DNA of 64,000 nt from Telluria antibiotica (lineage in GTDB: Bacteria > Pseudomonadota > Gammaproteobacteria > Burkholderiales > Burkholderiaceae_D). The stretch is from assembly GCF_011682055.1 (NCBI RefSeq), contig NZ_JAAQOM010000013.1:1-64000 (forward strand), written 5' to 3'. This document shows, in pieces, positions 1-11,023 of the stretch. Position 1 is the first letter of the stretch, and every line of letters begins with the position of its first letter. A program made the position numbers and the translations under genes. The notes beneath the pieces are model-generated. The model ran no database searches and was not told where the DNA came from. It saw only the letters and a program-made list of their open reading frames with translations.

Positions 1-101
1 TTAGGGTCGGGGATTTACCTCCACGATTAATGCTCGACCTCTATCGCCAGCCTTCCACCCTGTATTCTTTCATGCCCCGGGGCGGCCGCTCTGCAATGAC
101 C

Positions 102-182
102 GTTAGGGTGGGCACCCCGTGCCCACCCTGCGTTGCGGCGACGCGGACATTTGGTGGGCAAGGGTTGCCCACCCTACGTTAA
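102..182. repeat. Double-hairpin intergenic repeat, copy 1
   Basis: First of three related copies in the window (others near 18.3 and 31.7 kb). The left half reads GTGGGCAC-CCC-GTGCCCAC and the right half GTGGGCAA-GGGTT-GCCCAC, so each half can fold as a hairpin. The outer ends TAGGGTGGGC and GCCCACCCTA also pair with each other. The right end supplies the TAA stop codon of the adjacent minus-strand DUF4337 gene. It resembles REP/BIME-type elements. The remaining bases 1-101 show no gene. Confidence 0.8.
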
Positions 183-793
183 TGCGCGGCGCCGGCACCG
201 GCCGTCAACGCACCCAGCGGATCGACGTGGAACCACGCGAACGCGCCCAGCGCGAAGCCGATGACGGCCACGACGTACGTGACCGACAGCAGCCAGCGCC
301 GCCGCGTCAGCAAGGTGATCGCTGCGAGCGAGATGGCGATCTGCTCGGCCGTCGTCGCCAACGCCCACTGGTGGTGCGTGTGCAGCGCGTGCTCCGACTT
401 CTCGTTCCACTCGTCCGACTGCTTGTCGAGCTTTTCCGCCTCCGTGCGGTTCTTCGTCTTGTCCGCGTCGTAGCGGGCGGCCTGGGCCTTGAAGCGTTCC
501 TGGTCGGCACCCGGCAGCGACGCGGCCATCTCCGCGATGTTCTGCTTGATCGACTTGGCCTGGTAGTAGTTCCAGGCGTCGGCCGCGGCAGTCTTCGCGA
601 TCGCCGCGTTGTTCTTGTACAGCGCGGCCTCGGTCTGCGTGGCGCCGCCGAGGTAGCCGAACAGCGCGCCGACGGTGGCGAGGATCGCCGTCATCACCGC
701 GATGTTGTTGGAGAAGGTATCGCCGCCATGGTGGGCGGCATGTTCGACCGCGTGGTCGTGCGGTCCGTGGACGTGAAAGCCGTGTTCGGACAT
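179..793 (-). CDS. DUF4337 family membrane protein
   Basis: A 204-residue protein of unknown function. The first 22 residues are rich in histidine (GFHVHGPHDHAVEHAAHH). A hydrophobic segment follows at about residues 31-50, then a long charged, Ala/Lys/Glu-rich stretch (about 60-140) likely to be coiled coil, then two further hydrophobic segments near the C-terminus. This layout fits the DUF4337 family of small inner-membrane proteins; no enzymatic motif is visible. It is the last gene of a minus-strand run after thyA and folA, 27 bases beyond folA. The stop codon lies inside the edge of the double-hairpin repeat, which may act as the transcript end. Confidence 0.75.
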   Translation of the reverse strand: MSEHGFHVHGPHDHAVEHAAHHGGDTFSNNIAVMTAILATVGALFGYLGGATQTEAALYKNNAAIAKTAAADAWNYYQAKSIKQNIAEMAASLPGADQERFKAQAARYDADKTKNRTEAEKLDKQSDEWNEKSEHALHTHHQWALATTAEQIAISLAAITLLTRRRWLLSVTYVVAVIGFALGAFAWFHVDPLGALTAGAGAAH

Positions 794-820
794 GGTGGTG
801 CTCGTGTGAGGTGACTTGAG

Positions 821-1309
821 TTACTTGACTTTGTCGTAGGTGACGATGGCGTAGTCGACGTCCGCCGTCGGCGAATGCAGGGGCTCGTTCGACACGGCCG
901 TCCATTCGCTGCTGTCGATCGCGGGGAAGAACGTGTCGCAGCGATAGACCTTGTCGATGTGCGTGACGATCAGCCGGTCCGCGACGCGCATCGCTTCCGC
1001 GAAGATCTGCGCGCCGCCGATGATGCTGGCCGAGTCGGCGCCGACGAGGGCCACGGCTTCATCGAACGAATGGACCACGTCAACGCCGTCATGGCGCCAG
1101 TCGCGATTGCGCGTGACGACGATGTTGCGCCGGCCCGGCAGCGGGCGGCCGATCGATTCGAAGGTCTTGCGGCCCATGATGATCGGGTGGCCGAGCGTGA
1201 CGCGCTTGAAGTGCGCGAGGTCTTCCGGCAGATGCCAGGGCAGCGTGTTGTCGACGCCGATGCCGCGGTTGGCATCCATCGCGACGACGAGGGACAGGTG
1301 GGTGGCCAT
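821..1309 (-). CDS. folA: Dihydrofolate reductase
   Basis: Reduces 7,8-dihydrofolate to tetrahydrofolate with NADPH in the cytoplasm, restoring the cofactor used by thymidylate synthase. The 162-residue length is typical of the family. Visible motifs are the N-terminal strand with GIG and the Met20-type loop (LPWHLPEDLAHFK), the NADPH site MGRKTFESIGRPLPGR and the VTRN segment that follows, and the conserved IIGGAQIF motif. A strong ribosome site (AGGAGGTT) stands just before the ATG. It follows thyA with an 18-base gap, so the two are almost certainly co-transcribed and work as a pair. Confidence 0.97.
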   Translation of the reverse strand: MATHLSLVVAMDANRGIGVDNTLPWHLPEDLAHFKRVTLGHPIIMGRKTFESIGRPLPGRRNIVVTRNRDWRHDGVDVVHSFDEAVALVGADSASIIGGAQIFAEAMRVADRLIVTHIDKVYRCDTFFPAIDSSEWTAVSNEPLHSPTADVDYAIVTYDKVK

Positions 1310-1327
1310 GGGAACCTCCTTGCTTGC

Positions 1328-2122
1328 TTACACGGCGACGGGCGCCTTGATGGCCGGATGCGGGTCGTAGCCGGCGATTTCGAAGTCGTCGAACTTGTAG
1401 TCGAACAGCGAGTCGGGCTTGCGGCGGATGGACAGCTTGGGCAGCGGACGTTCCGCGCGCGACAGCTGCAGCTCGACCTGTTCCATGTGGTTCGAATACA
1501 GGTGGCAGTCGCCGCCCGTCCACACGAAGTCGCCCACGTCCAGGCCGGCCTGCTGGGCCATCATGTGCGTGAGCAACGCGTACGACGCGATGTTGAACGG
1601 GACACCGAGGAAGATGTCGGCGCTGCGCTGGTACAGCTGGCACGACAGCTTGCCGTCCGCGACGTAGAACTGGAACAGCGCATGGCACGGGGGCAGCTTC
1701 ATCTTCGGCACGTCGGCCACGTTCCACGCCGAGACGATCATGCGGCGCGAATCCGGGTTGTGCTTGATCTGGTCCATGACCTGCGAGATCTGGTCGATGT
1801 GCTCGCCGGACGGCGTGGGCCAGCTGCGCCACTGGTAGCCGTAGATGGGACCGAGGTCGCCGTTGGCGTCGGCCCACTCGTCCCAGATCGAGACGCCGTT
1901 GTCCTTCAGGTATGCGATGTTCGTGGAACCGGCGAGGAACCAGATCAGCTCATGGATGATCGATTTCAGGTGCAGCTTCTTCGTCGTCACCAGCGGGAAC
2001 CCGTCCTGCAGGTTGAAGCGCATCTGGTGGCCGAACACGGAGCGGGTGCCGGTGCCGGTGCGGTCGGTTTTGACCGTGCCATGCTCCAGCACATGGCGCA
2101 TCAGGTCGTGGTATTGACGCAT
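1328..2122 (-). CDS. thyA: Thymidylate synthase
   Basis: Methylates dUMP to dTMP using methylenetetrahydrofolate, producing dihydrofolate that FolA recycles. At 264 residues it matches the standard short ThyA form. The active-site cysteine lies in PCHALFQFYV; the dUMP-binding arginine motif DSRRMIVSAWN, the QRSADIFLGVPFNIASYA stretch and the C-terminal ending at APVAV are all present. It is the first gene of a thyA-folA-DUF4337 run, separated by 73 bases from the aldolase-like gene upstream. Confidence 0.98.
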   Translation of the reverse strand: MRQYHDLMRHVLEHGTVKTDRTGTGTRSVFGHQMRFNLQDGFPLVTTKKLHLKSIIHELIWFLAGSTNIAYLKDNGVSIWDEWADANGDLGPIYGYQWRSWPTPSGEHIDQISQVMDQIKHNPDSRRMIVSAWNVADVPKMKLPPCHALFQFYVADGKLSCQLYQRSADIFLGVPFNIASYALLTHMMAQQAGLDVGDFVWTGGDCHLYSNHMEQVELQLSRAERPLPKLSIRRKPDSLFDYKFDDFEIAGYDPHPAIKAPVAV

Positions 2123-2195
2123 CGGTGTGGCTCGCAGTGAAAGATTGAAAACCCGCGCATTTTAACCGATTGCGGCGCGGGTCCGCATGGGATGT

Positions 2196-3287
2196 TTACG
2201 CGCCGCGGCGCACGGCGTCCGCCAGCAGCGCGACGGCTTCGCGCACGCGGCCGTCCGGCGCATCGAGCAGGTTGTCGCCCACGTAGAGCTCGAAGAACGC
2301 GGTGTCCGGCAGCACGCCGTGGCTGATGCGGTTGAAGATCCAGATGCCGTGGTCGCGCGCGAGTTCGCGGCGGATTTCCAGGGCGCGCTCGCGGCCCACG
2401 GGCAGGTGCACGTGCAGCATATTGGCCTGGGGCCGCGCCGGGTTCACGCGCAGTTCGGGATAGTCGCGCAGCACATCGTACAGGAACAGGGTGCGGGCGA
2501 AGCAGGCGGGCATCGCGGCCAGGCGCTGCTCGAACTGCATCGCCGCGGCGACCACGTACGGCGAACGCTGGAACACGTTGCCGCCCAGGCGCTTGAACCA
2601 TTCCGCAGCTTCCGCGATGACGTCGCGGCGCCCCGCCAGCATCGCGCCACCGAGCCCGCCGATGCCCTTGTACAGCGACGTGTACACGGTGTCGAAGCCC
2701 GCCGCGATCTCGGCCACGGGACGGCCATAGCCGGCCGCCGCCTCCCACACGCGGGCGCCGTCCATGTGCAAGTGGATGCCGCGCGCGCGGCAGTGCGCCT
2801 TGATCGCCTCGAGGTCCTCCCATGGTGACAACTGGCCGCCGATCTCGCGCATGGGAATCTCGAGCGCGACCGCGGCCAGCCGGTCCGGGATGCCGCCGAT
2901 GTCGGCCGCCGACCACGGACGATGCGGGTCGCCCGCGCGCAGCGCGTCGAAGTGGCCGAGCAGCTGGAAATTCGAACGTTCGTGGACGAACACGTGCGCG
3001 GTCGGATGCAGCACGACGGGCGCGCGGCCGCGGGCGTCGGCGGCGAGGCGCAGCGCCGTCGCCTGGGCCATCGTGCCGCTGATGCAGAACACGGCGTCCT
3101 CCATGCCCAGCAGTTCGGCCACGCGGGCCTCGAAGCGCTGGATCAGCGCACCGTCGCCGTAGGTGTCGTGGACGATGCCGTTCGCTTCGCACCAGGCGGC
3201 CATCGCGGCGAACATTTCGGCCGGCGTGCGGGCGCGATGGCCGGGGAGGACGGTGGTGCAGCGGGAGAGCAGGTCGGTGTCGGACAA
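2196..3287 (-). CDS. Threonine aldolase-family PLP enzyme
   Basis: A 363-residue fold-type I PLP enzyme of the beta-eliminating lyase / low-specificity threonine aldolase family, which cleaves beta-hydroxy amino acids such as threonine or phenylserine to glycine and an aldehyde. Family marks are YGDGALIQRFEARVAEL near the N-terminus, the cofactor aspartate in HLHMDGARVWE, and the Schiff-base lysine in YTSLYKGIGGLGG. The coding region begins with TTG: no in-frame ATG lies near the conserved N-terminus, and a TGGAG sits six bases upstream. The substrate is not determined; it diverges enough from classical LtaE that a specialised hydroxy-amino-acid lyase is possible. Confidence 0.85.
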   Translation of the reverse strand: MSDTDLLSRCTTVLPGHRARTPAEMFAAMAAWCEANGIVHDTYGDGALIQRFEARVAELLGMEDAVFCISGTMAQATALRLAADARGRAPVVLHPTAHVFVHERSNFQLLGHFDALRAGDPHRPWSAADIGGIPDRLAAVALEIPMREIGGQLSPWEDLEAIKAHCRARGIHLHMDGARVWEAAAGYGRPVAEIAAGFDTVYTSLYKGIGGLGGAMLAGRRDVIAEAAEWFKRLGGNVFQRSPYVVAAAMQFEQRLAAMPACFARTLFLYDVLRDYPELRVNPARPQANMLHVHLPVGRERALEIRRELARDHGIWIFNRISHGVLPDTAFFELYVGDNLLDAPDGRVREAVALLADAVRRGA

Positions 3288-3375
3288 TCGGGGCTCCAGG
3301 GCAGGACGGGCCGGGTGGTCCGCGCTACTCTACACCGAAGCCGGCGGACGCGGAAGGGCACCCGCCGCCTGCAAG

Positions 3376-5388
3376 TCAGTACTGGGTCAGGGCCGGCCGC
3401 GCGGCGGCCTGCTGTTGGTCCAGCTTGAACAGGCGCACGGCACGTGCCAGGTGGCCGGCCTGTTCCTGCATGGCCTGCGCGGCGGCGCTGGCTTCCTCGA
3501 CGAGCGCGGCGTTCTGCTGCGTCACCTGGTCCATTTCACCGATCGAGCGGTTGATGTGCTCGATGCCGCTGCTCTGCGCGGCGTTCGCCGTGCTGATGCG
3601 GGCCATGATCGCCGTGACCTTCTCGGCGCTGGCCAGCACTTCCGTCATCGTGACGCCCGCTTCCTGCACGATGCGGCTGCCGGCGTCCACTTCCTCCGTC
3701 GACGCGACGATCAGGCCCTTGATTTCCTTCGCCGCGGCGGCGCTGCGCTGCGCGAGGTTGCGCACCTCGGTCGCGACGACCGCGAAACCGCGGCCCTGTT
3801 CGCCCGCGCGTGCCGCCTCGACGGCGGCGTTCAGCGCGAGGATATTGGTCTGGAACGCGATGCCGTCGATGACGCCGATGATGTCGCCGATCTTGCCGGA
3901 CGACGCCTTGATCGTGTCCATCGTCTCGATCACCTGGCGCACCATGCGGCCGCCTTCCTGCGCCACCATCGACGTGTTCACCGCGAGCTGGTTCGCCTCG
4001 TGCGCGTCGCCGGCGTTGCGGCGCACGGTTTCCGTCAGGTCCTGCATCGAGTTCGCCGTCGAGGCGAGGTTGGCCGCCTGCTGCTCGGTGCGGGAACACA
4101 GGTCCAGGTTGCCGCTCGAGATTTCGCCGGACGCACCGGCGATCTGTTCGGCGCCGTGGCGCACCTGGCCCACGACATTGGACAGGCTGCTGCTGATGTT
4201 GTTCATGGCGTCGGCCAGCAGGCCGATCTCGTCGCTGCGGTCGACGTCCATGCGCACGGTCAGGTCGCCCTCGGCGATGCGCACGGCGGCATCGCGCGCC
4301 CGGACCAGCGGGCGGGTGACGGTGCGTTTCATGACGGTGTGCAGGACCGCCGCGAAGATGGCCAGTGCCACGAGGCCGATGACGATGTAGCGGTTGCGCA
4401 GGCTGGCCGCTTCCTTCGTGATCTCGTCCTCGTACGTGCCGCCGGCGATCAGCCAGTTCCAGTCCTTGAACAGCGTGTACGCGGCAACCTTCATCCGGGG
4501 CGCCGTCTCGCCGGCTTCCGCGTTCTGCCACGGATACGCCATGATGCCGTGCTGCGTTTCCAGCATCTCCTTGATGAATTCGCGGCCGCCGGCATCCTTG
4601 CTACCCAGGATATTCTTGCCTTCCTTGACGGGGTGGACGATCAGGTCGCCGTAGGTCTTGCCCTTCGTCGCATCGAGCACGAAGTAGTAGCCCGTGTCGC
4701 CCACCTTCATCTTCTTGATGCGTTCGCGCAGGGCACTGATGTTCGCTTCCGCGTCGAGGCCGACGTAGAGGATGCCGATCACCTTGCCGGATGCGTCGCG
4801 GATCGGTTCGTAGTCCGTGACGAACGGCTTGCCGAACAGCTTGACGATGCCGATGTAGGGCCTGCCGGCCTGGACGGCGGCGTACGCGGGGCTCGCATGG
4901 TCGAGAATCGTGCCGATGGCGCGGTCGCCGTTTTCCTTCTTGACGGAGGTGCTGACGCGGACGAAGTCGTCGCCGCTGGCGGCGAAGATCGTCGCGTTGC
5001 CGCCCGTCTGCTGCGTGAAGCGGTCGGGCAAGGTGAAGTCGAGGTTCAGCGGCTTGCCGGCGATCTTCAACGTGGGCACCTGCTTGTCGCCGACCGCGAC
5101 CATGGTGCTCGTGTCGAGCGTGAATTCGCCTTCGAATTGCGCGGCGAAGATGCGGCCGAAGCTGATGGCCTGGCTCTTCATTACCTTGTCGAACATCTCG
5201 ACCGCGTTGACGACGCTCTGCAGTTCGGATTCGACGTTGGCGATGGCACGGGCGTGCAGCATCGACGAGGTCGTCCAGGTGATGGTGAAGACGAGGCCGG
5301 CGAGGATGACGCTGACGAGGGCGAACGTGAATGCGGTGATCTTGGTGCCGACTGTCCAGTTGGCGACACGGAACGATTGTTTGTTCAT
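3376..5388 (-). CDS. Methyl-accepting chemotaxis protein with periplasmic Cache domain
   Basis: A 670-residue inner-membrane chemoreceptor. Order: cytoplasmic tail, first membrane helix (about 15-38), a periplasmic ligand-binding region (about 40-330) of the double-Cache type (GTILDHASPAYAAVQAGRPYIG, then FVTDYEPIRDASGKVIGILYVGLD), second membrane helix (about 335-355, IVIGLVALAIFAAVLH), HAMP (about 355-410), and the long methyl-accepting helical hairpin with the conserved tip (GIAFQTNILALNAAVEAARAG). It should bind a small molecule in the periplasm and signal to CheA/CheW; the ligand cannot be read from sequence. It ends near ALTQY and lacks the usual NWETF-type CheR/CheB pentapeptide. It stands alone with no other chemotaxis genes nearby. 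Confidence 0.95.
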   Translation of the reverse strand: MNKQSFRVANWTVGTKITAFTFALVSVILAGLVFTITWTTSSMLHARAIANVESELQSVVNAVEMFDKVMKSQAISFGRIFAAQFEGEFTLDTSTMVAVGDKQVPTLKIAGKPLNLDFTLPDRFTQQTGGNATIFAASGDDFVRVSTSVKKENGDRAIGTILDHASPAYAAVQAGRPYIGIVKLFGKPFVTDYEPIRDASGKVIGILYVGLDAEANISALRERIKKMKVGDTGYYFVLDATKGKTYGDLIVHPVKEGKNILGSKDAGGREFIKEMLETQHGIMAYPWQNAEAGETAPRMKVAAYTLFKDWNWLIAGGTYEDEITKEAASLRNRYIVIGLVALAIFAAVLHTVMKRTVTRPLVRARDAAVRIAEGDLTVRMDVDRSDEIGLLADAMNNISSSLSNVVGQVRHGAEQIAGASGEISSGNLDLCSRTEQQAANLASTANSMQDLTETVRRNAGDAHEANQLAVNTSMVAQEGGRMVRQVIETMDTIKASSGKIGDIIGVIDGIAFQTNILALNAAVEAARAGEQGRGFAVVATEVRNLAQRSAAAAKEIKGLIVASTEEVDAGSRIVQEAGVTMTEVLASAEKVTAIMARISTANAAQSSGIEHINRSIGEMDQVTQQNAALVEEASAAAQAMQEQAGHLARAVRLFKLDQQQAAARPALTQY

Positions 5389-5544
5389 GACGAAGCGAAG
5401 AGGTGATGTTGGTCTATGTTACGTCAAGTATCCGCAAGGCAACAAAAAAATGTGAGCCATTTTCGACGTGTTCGTGCAACAAAATCTTGCCGCGATGGCA
5501 CGAACTGCCAGGAAACCACCTGCTCGTGTTATTGCCTCGCCAAC

Positions 5545-7368
<1,824 letters not shown>

Positions 7369-7406
7369 GTCTTCAATCGTGGTTCTTGGTATGCGGGTGT
7401 CCGCGT

Positions 7407-8474
7407 TCACAGCTTCATCGCGGCGACGTAGCCGGTCAGTTCCAGGTAGCCCCGTCCTGCGGGCTTGCCGTCGCGTTCCGCGCTGACGGCGCCTTCCCAG
7501 TAAACGGCCCCCGTCGAACGGCGCGAATCGAGTTCCTGGTCGGGCTGCAGTGGTTCGATGCGCCATGCGGTCGACCCCGTCGTCAACGTCGTGGCCACCG
7601 GGTAGGCGGCGTTCGTGCGCGGCGACGTCCAGGTGCGCAGCGGTGCGAAGCGCACCTGATCGGGACCGTACTGCGTCATCCTGCCGGATCCGTCGCGCCA
7701 GGTCGCGTGGGCCCACAGTGTACTCCCATCCTTGGCGCGGATCCGGAAGGCCATCAGGGCGCCGCCGTCGTCGAGGTTGATGCCGGTCCAGTCCCAGCCG
7801 GTGGCGTTCGCATCCAGCACCTGGCTGGACCATTCGTGGTCGAGCCACGCGGCGCCCGTCACGGGTTCCTTGCGGCCGGCACGGACGATCTCGCCGTCCA
7901 CCTGCAGGTGCGGTTCGCTGTAGTAATAGCTGGCGTGGCCCGGTTGCGGGCCTTTTTGCGAATAGCCGGCTGCGCCTTGCAGCAGCACGGGTTGCGTGGG
8001 CGCGAGGCGCAAGGTGAACGCGAACTCGCCGGACCGCACGACGACGAGGTAGCGGCCGTCGGGCTCGCGGCGCATGCGCCAGTCGTCCAGCTTCACGTCC
8101 GTCGTTCCCGTGTCGGCGTAGGCGAGGCCGAAGCCGGCGCGGGCGCTTCTCTGGTCGTGCACGAGGTGGCCCAGTGCCGGATCGGACAGCGCGGCGTGGC
8201 CGATGATCAGCTGCTTTGGCGCGAACGCGCTCGGGTTCGCGGGGTCCGTCTCCGTGCGGCTCCGGAAGAACGTGACCTGGAAACCGAGCGGCTTGCCGTC
8301 CGGCGTGCGCAGCCAGCCGGTCGCGTACCACCATTCCGTGCGGTAGTCGGGATGCGCGCCATAGTCGGCGGGGAAGGCCAGCGCGCGGCCCGGCGTGACG
8401 GCCGCGAACACGGGCGGCGCCGCGTGCGCGCACGCGGCCGCGAGCCACAGGATCAGGATGCGGAGCAGCGCCAT
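7407..8474 (-). CDS. AttH / carotenoid hydratase-like lipocalin-fold secreted protein
   Basis: A 355-residue protein with a signal peptide (MALLRILILWLAAACAHA). The mature part has the CrtC/AttH double-lipocalin pattern: the N-terminal YRTEWWYATGWL motif, GFQVTFFRSR, then WLDHEWSSQ and GWDWTGINLDDG. CrtC enzymes hydrate carotenoids, but AttH proteins of this family sit beside FtsX-type permeases and are thought to serve lipid or lipoprotein trafficking; the context here fits AttH. Its ATG overlaps the stop of the upstream permease gene by one base (TGATG), implying translational coupling. An export-partner role is inferred, not shown. Confidence 0.85.
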   Translation of the reverse strand: MALLRILILWLAAACAHAAPPVFAAVTPGRALAFPADYGAHPDYRTEWWYATGWLRTPDGKPLGFQVTFFRSRTETDPANPSAFAPKQLIIGHAALSDPALGHLVHDQRSARAGFGLAYADTGTTDVKLDDWRMRREPDGRYLVVVRSGEFAFTLRLAPTQPVLLQGAAGYSQKGPQPGHASYYYSEPHLQVDGEIVRAGRKEPVTGAAWLDHEWSSQVLDANATGWDWTGINLDDGGALMAFRIRAKDGSTLWAHATWRDGSGRMTQYGPDQVRFAPLRTWTSPRTNAAYPVATTLTTGSTAWRIEPLQPDQELDSRRSTGAVYWEGAVSAERDGKPAGRGYLELTGYVAAMKL

Positions 8475-11023
8475 CACCAATCCTCCCGCACGGCGCGCAC
8501 CGGCCCGCCGGACAGTGCGTAGCGGCCCGACACGAGCGCCGTCGCGACGGATGCCGCCACGAGCACACCGGCCACGCTGCCGATCAGGGGCCACGGCAGG
8601 TGCAGCTGCATCGTCCAGTGGAACGATTGCGGATTCACGACGTAGACCAGGATCAGGCTGATGACGAGGCCCAGCACGAACCCGGTCAGCACGCCCAACG
8701 CGGTGAGGGCGCCCCCTTCGACGGCAAGGATGCCCAGCACCTGGCGGCGCGTGACGCCCACGTGGCGCAGCATGCCGAATTCCTTGGCGCGCGCGAGCGT
8801 CTGCGCGGAAAACGTCGCGGCCACGCCGGACAAGCCGATGCCGATGGCGATCGCTTCCAGCAGATAGGTGACGGCGAAACTGCGGTCGAAGATCCGCAGG
8901 CTCATGGCGCGGATGTCACCCGGGCGCGCCATCTGCAGCGCCGCGCCGAACGGCAGGCGCCGCAGTCCGCCTTCGATGCGCGCGGCGTCGGCACCGGGTG
9001 CGGCCCACAGGGCGGCGTCGGTGACGGTGGTATCGCCCGTCAGCGCGCGGTAGTCGGCCAGGCGCACGACGACGGAGCCCGTCTGGTTCGCGTAGTCGCG
9101 CCAGACGCCGGCGACGAAGAAAGGCTCCGGCCGGCCGCCCAGGGGCAACGTGAACACCTGGCCCGGGTGGACGTGGTACAGGTCCGTCATCGCTTCCGAT
9201 ACCCACACCGGCCGCCGGCCCGCGGGTACGGGCACGGCGTCGCCCACGAGGGCGAGCATGCGGCCGGGATCGGCGGGATCGAGGTCGCGCGCGACGAGGA
9301 CCACGTTCGGTCGCGCCGGGTCGAGCGACAGCGGGCGCGTACGCAGGAACGCGCTGCGCGCGACGCCGGAAACTCCGGCGATTGCGGTCTGCTCCTGCGG
9401 TCCGAGGCCGCCCGTGTTGCCGCCCGCGCTGCTGCGCACGTACAGGTCGGCCGGGAGGATGTGCAGGATCCAGTCGTCGACGGAGACGCGGAAACTGGCG
9501 ACCATGATCCCCATTGCGACCATCAGGCTGAAGCTGGCGAGCACGCCGCCGAGCGCGATCGATGCCTGGCCCGGCGCGTTCGCCAGGCGCGCCAAGGTCA
9601 GTGCCAGCACGGGTGCACGCTCGCCGCGCCGGCGCAGCAGGCGGTCGAGCAGCCGGAACGCGGACGCCGCGAGCCGCGGCATCAGGCCGATGCCGCCCAC
9701 GAGCAGCAATGCCACGGCGAGGTAGCCGAACAGCGGCAGCCCAAGCACGGGCGGCGCGAACGCGCACGCGGCGGCGAGCGCGAGGCAGACGACGGCTGGC
9801 CCGACCCGGTTCAGGCGCGCGAGCGCCGTTTCGTCGTTGCCGGATTTGAGCGCGATGGCGGGCCGGGCGCGTGCCGCCTCGAGCGCCGGGGCCGCGCAGC
9901 CGAGCAGTGCGACGGAGAGGCCCAGGCCGAAGTAGACGAGCGCGGCGCCCGGCGCGAACGCGACGTGCGGCTTCACGCCGGGGAAGTAGCCGGCACCCAG
10001 GTCGCCGCCGAACAGCGCGAGCGCCGCGGCCGCGAGCGCATAGCCGCCCGCGATGCCGAGCAGCGCACCGAGCACGCCGAGAAGCGCGCCTTCCGCCAGC
10101 ACCTGGCGCAGCAGCGCGCGGCGCGGCAGGCCCAGCACGCGCAGCAGCGCGAACTGGCTCCGCCGGCGCAGCACGGACAGCGCCTGCGTGGAAAATACGA
10201 GGAATGCGCCCGTGAACAGCGCGACGAGCGCGAGCACCGTCAGGTTGACGCGGTAGGCGCGACTGAGGTTATTGCTGCGGCTTTCCTGGTTCGCGTCGCC
10301 GGGCCGGCCGACCGCGAAGCGGCCGGGATAATCGCGCTCGAGCTGCGCCGCCAGCGCCCGTTCGAATGCGGCGCGGTCGACGCCGTCGCGCAGTTTCAGG
10401 TCGACGCGCGACAGCTTGCCGACGAGATGAAAACGCCATTGCAGCGCACCGACGTCCATCACGCCGAGGCGCTGGCCGCTGCGTGCGCGCAGGATCGCCC
10501 CCGCCACGCGCAGGTGCAGGTCGCGCGTGCCCGCGCGCAGGCCGATCGTGTCGCCCCGCGCCTTGCCCAGCCAGGCCTGTGCGGCCGGCGACAGGAACAC
10601 GGCGTCGTCGGCGAGGACGTCGTACGGGTGCGCGGCGTCGGGCACGCCCATCAGGTCGGGCGCAATATAACCGGCGCGGAAGGCATCGATGCCGACGATC
10701 TTCAGAACCCCTTGGCCATCGGCACGTGCGGCGTCGATCTCCAGCACGGGCGACGCGACGGCGACGCCTTCGTGCCGGGCGAGATGCGGGTAGACGTCTT
10801 CGTCGAACAGCGCCTCGCGGCTCGTCACCTGCACATCGGCCTGGCCGGACAGGCTGTGCACGGCCGCATTGAATTCGTTGAACGCCGCAGCGTTGATCAG
10901 GTGGATGGCAAAGCCCATCGCCACGCCGACGGCGATGGCGACGACGGCCAGCACGGCGCGCATCGGGTGCGCACGCCACTCGCCGAACAGGAGCCAGCGT
11001 GCGAGCTGGCTCACGCCGGACAT
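8474..11023 (-). CDS. FtsX-family ABC transporter permease (AttF/AttG-like fusion)
   Basis: An 849-residue inner-membrane protein. A first helix (about 20-42, MRAVLAVVAIAVGVAMGFAIHL) is followed by a large periplasmic MacB-core-like domain (about 45-240) and several helices. A second set follows with another periplasmic region (about 500-690) and final helices, so it looks like a tandem FtsX duplication. Such permeases normally pair with a separate ATPase of the LolD/MacB type. None is encoded between it and its neighbours, so the ATPase must be elsewhere or absent. The frame is open 118 codons further upstream, but that is the shadow of the DUF4124 gene; the ATG at MSGVSQLARW was chosen. Confidence 0.9.
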   Translation of the reverse strand: MSGVSQLARWLLFGEWRAHPMRAVLAVVAIAVGVAMGFAIHLINAAAFNEFNAAVHSLSGQADVQVTSREALFDEDVYPHLARHEGVAVASPVLEIDAARADGQGVLKIVGIDAFRAGYIAPDLMGVPDAAHPYDVLADDAVFLSPAAQAWLGKARGDTIGLRAGTRDLHLRVAGAILRARSGQRLGVMDVGALQWRFHLVGKLSRVDLKLRDGVDRAAFERALAAQLERDYPGRFAVGRPGDANQESRSNNLSRAYRVNLTVLALVALFTGAFLVFSTQALSVLRRRSQFALLRVLGLPRRALLRQVLAEGALLGVLGALLGIAGGYALAAAALALFGGDLGAGYFPGVKPHVAFAPGAALVYFGLGLSVALLGCAAPALEAARARPAIALKSGNDETALARLNRVGPAVVCLALAAACAFAPPVLGLPLFGYLAVALLLVGGIGLMPRLAASAFRLLDRLLRRRGERAPVLALTLARLANAPGQASIALGGVLASFSLMVAMGIMVASFRVSVDDWILHILPADLYVRSSAGGNTGGLGPQEQTAIAGVSGVARSAFLRTRPLSLDPARPNVVLVARDLDPADPGRMLALVGDAVPVPAGRRPVWVSEAMTDLYHVHPGQVFTLPLGGRPEPFFVAGVWRDYANQTGSVVVRLADYRALTGDTTVTDAALWAAPGADAARIEGGLRRLPFGAALQMARPGDIRAMSLRIFDRSFAVTYLLEAIAIGIGLSGVAATFSAQTLARAKEFGMLRHVGVTRRQVLGILAVEGGALTALGVLTGFVLGLVISLILVYVVNPQSFHWTMQLHLPWPLIGSVAGVLVAASVATALVSGRYALSGGPVRAVREDW

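Noticed and set aside
3163..5406. 747-codon plus-strand frame opposite the chemotaxis receptor
   Set aside because: Shadow of the receptor gene; the minus frame has clear HAMP and signalling motifs.
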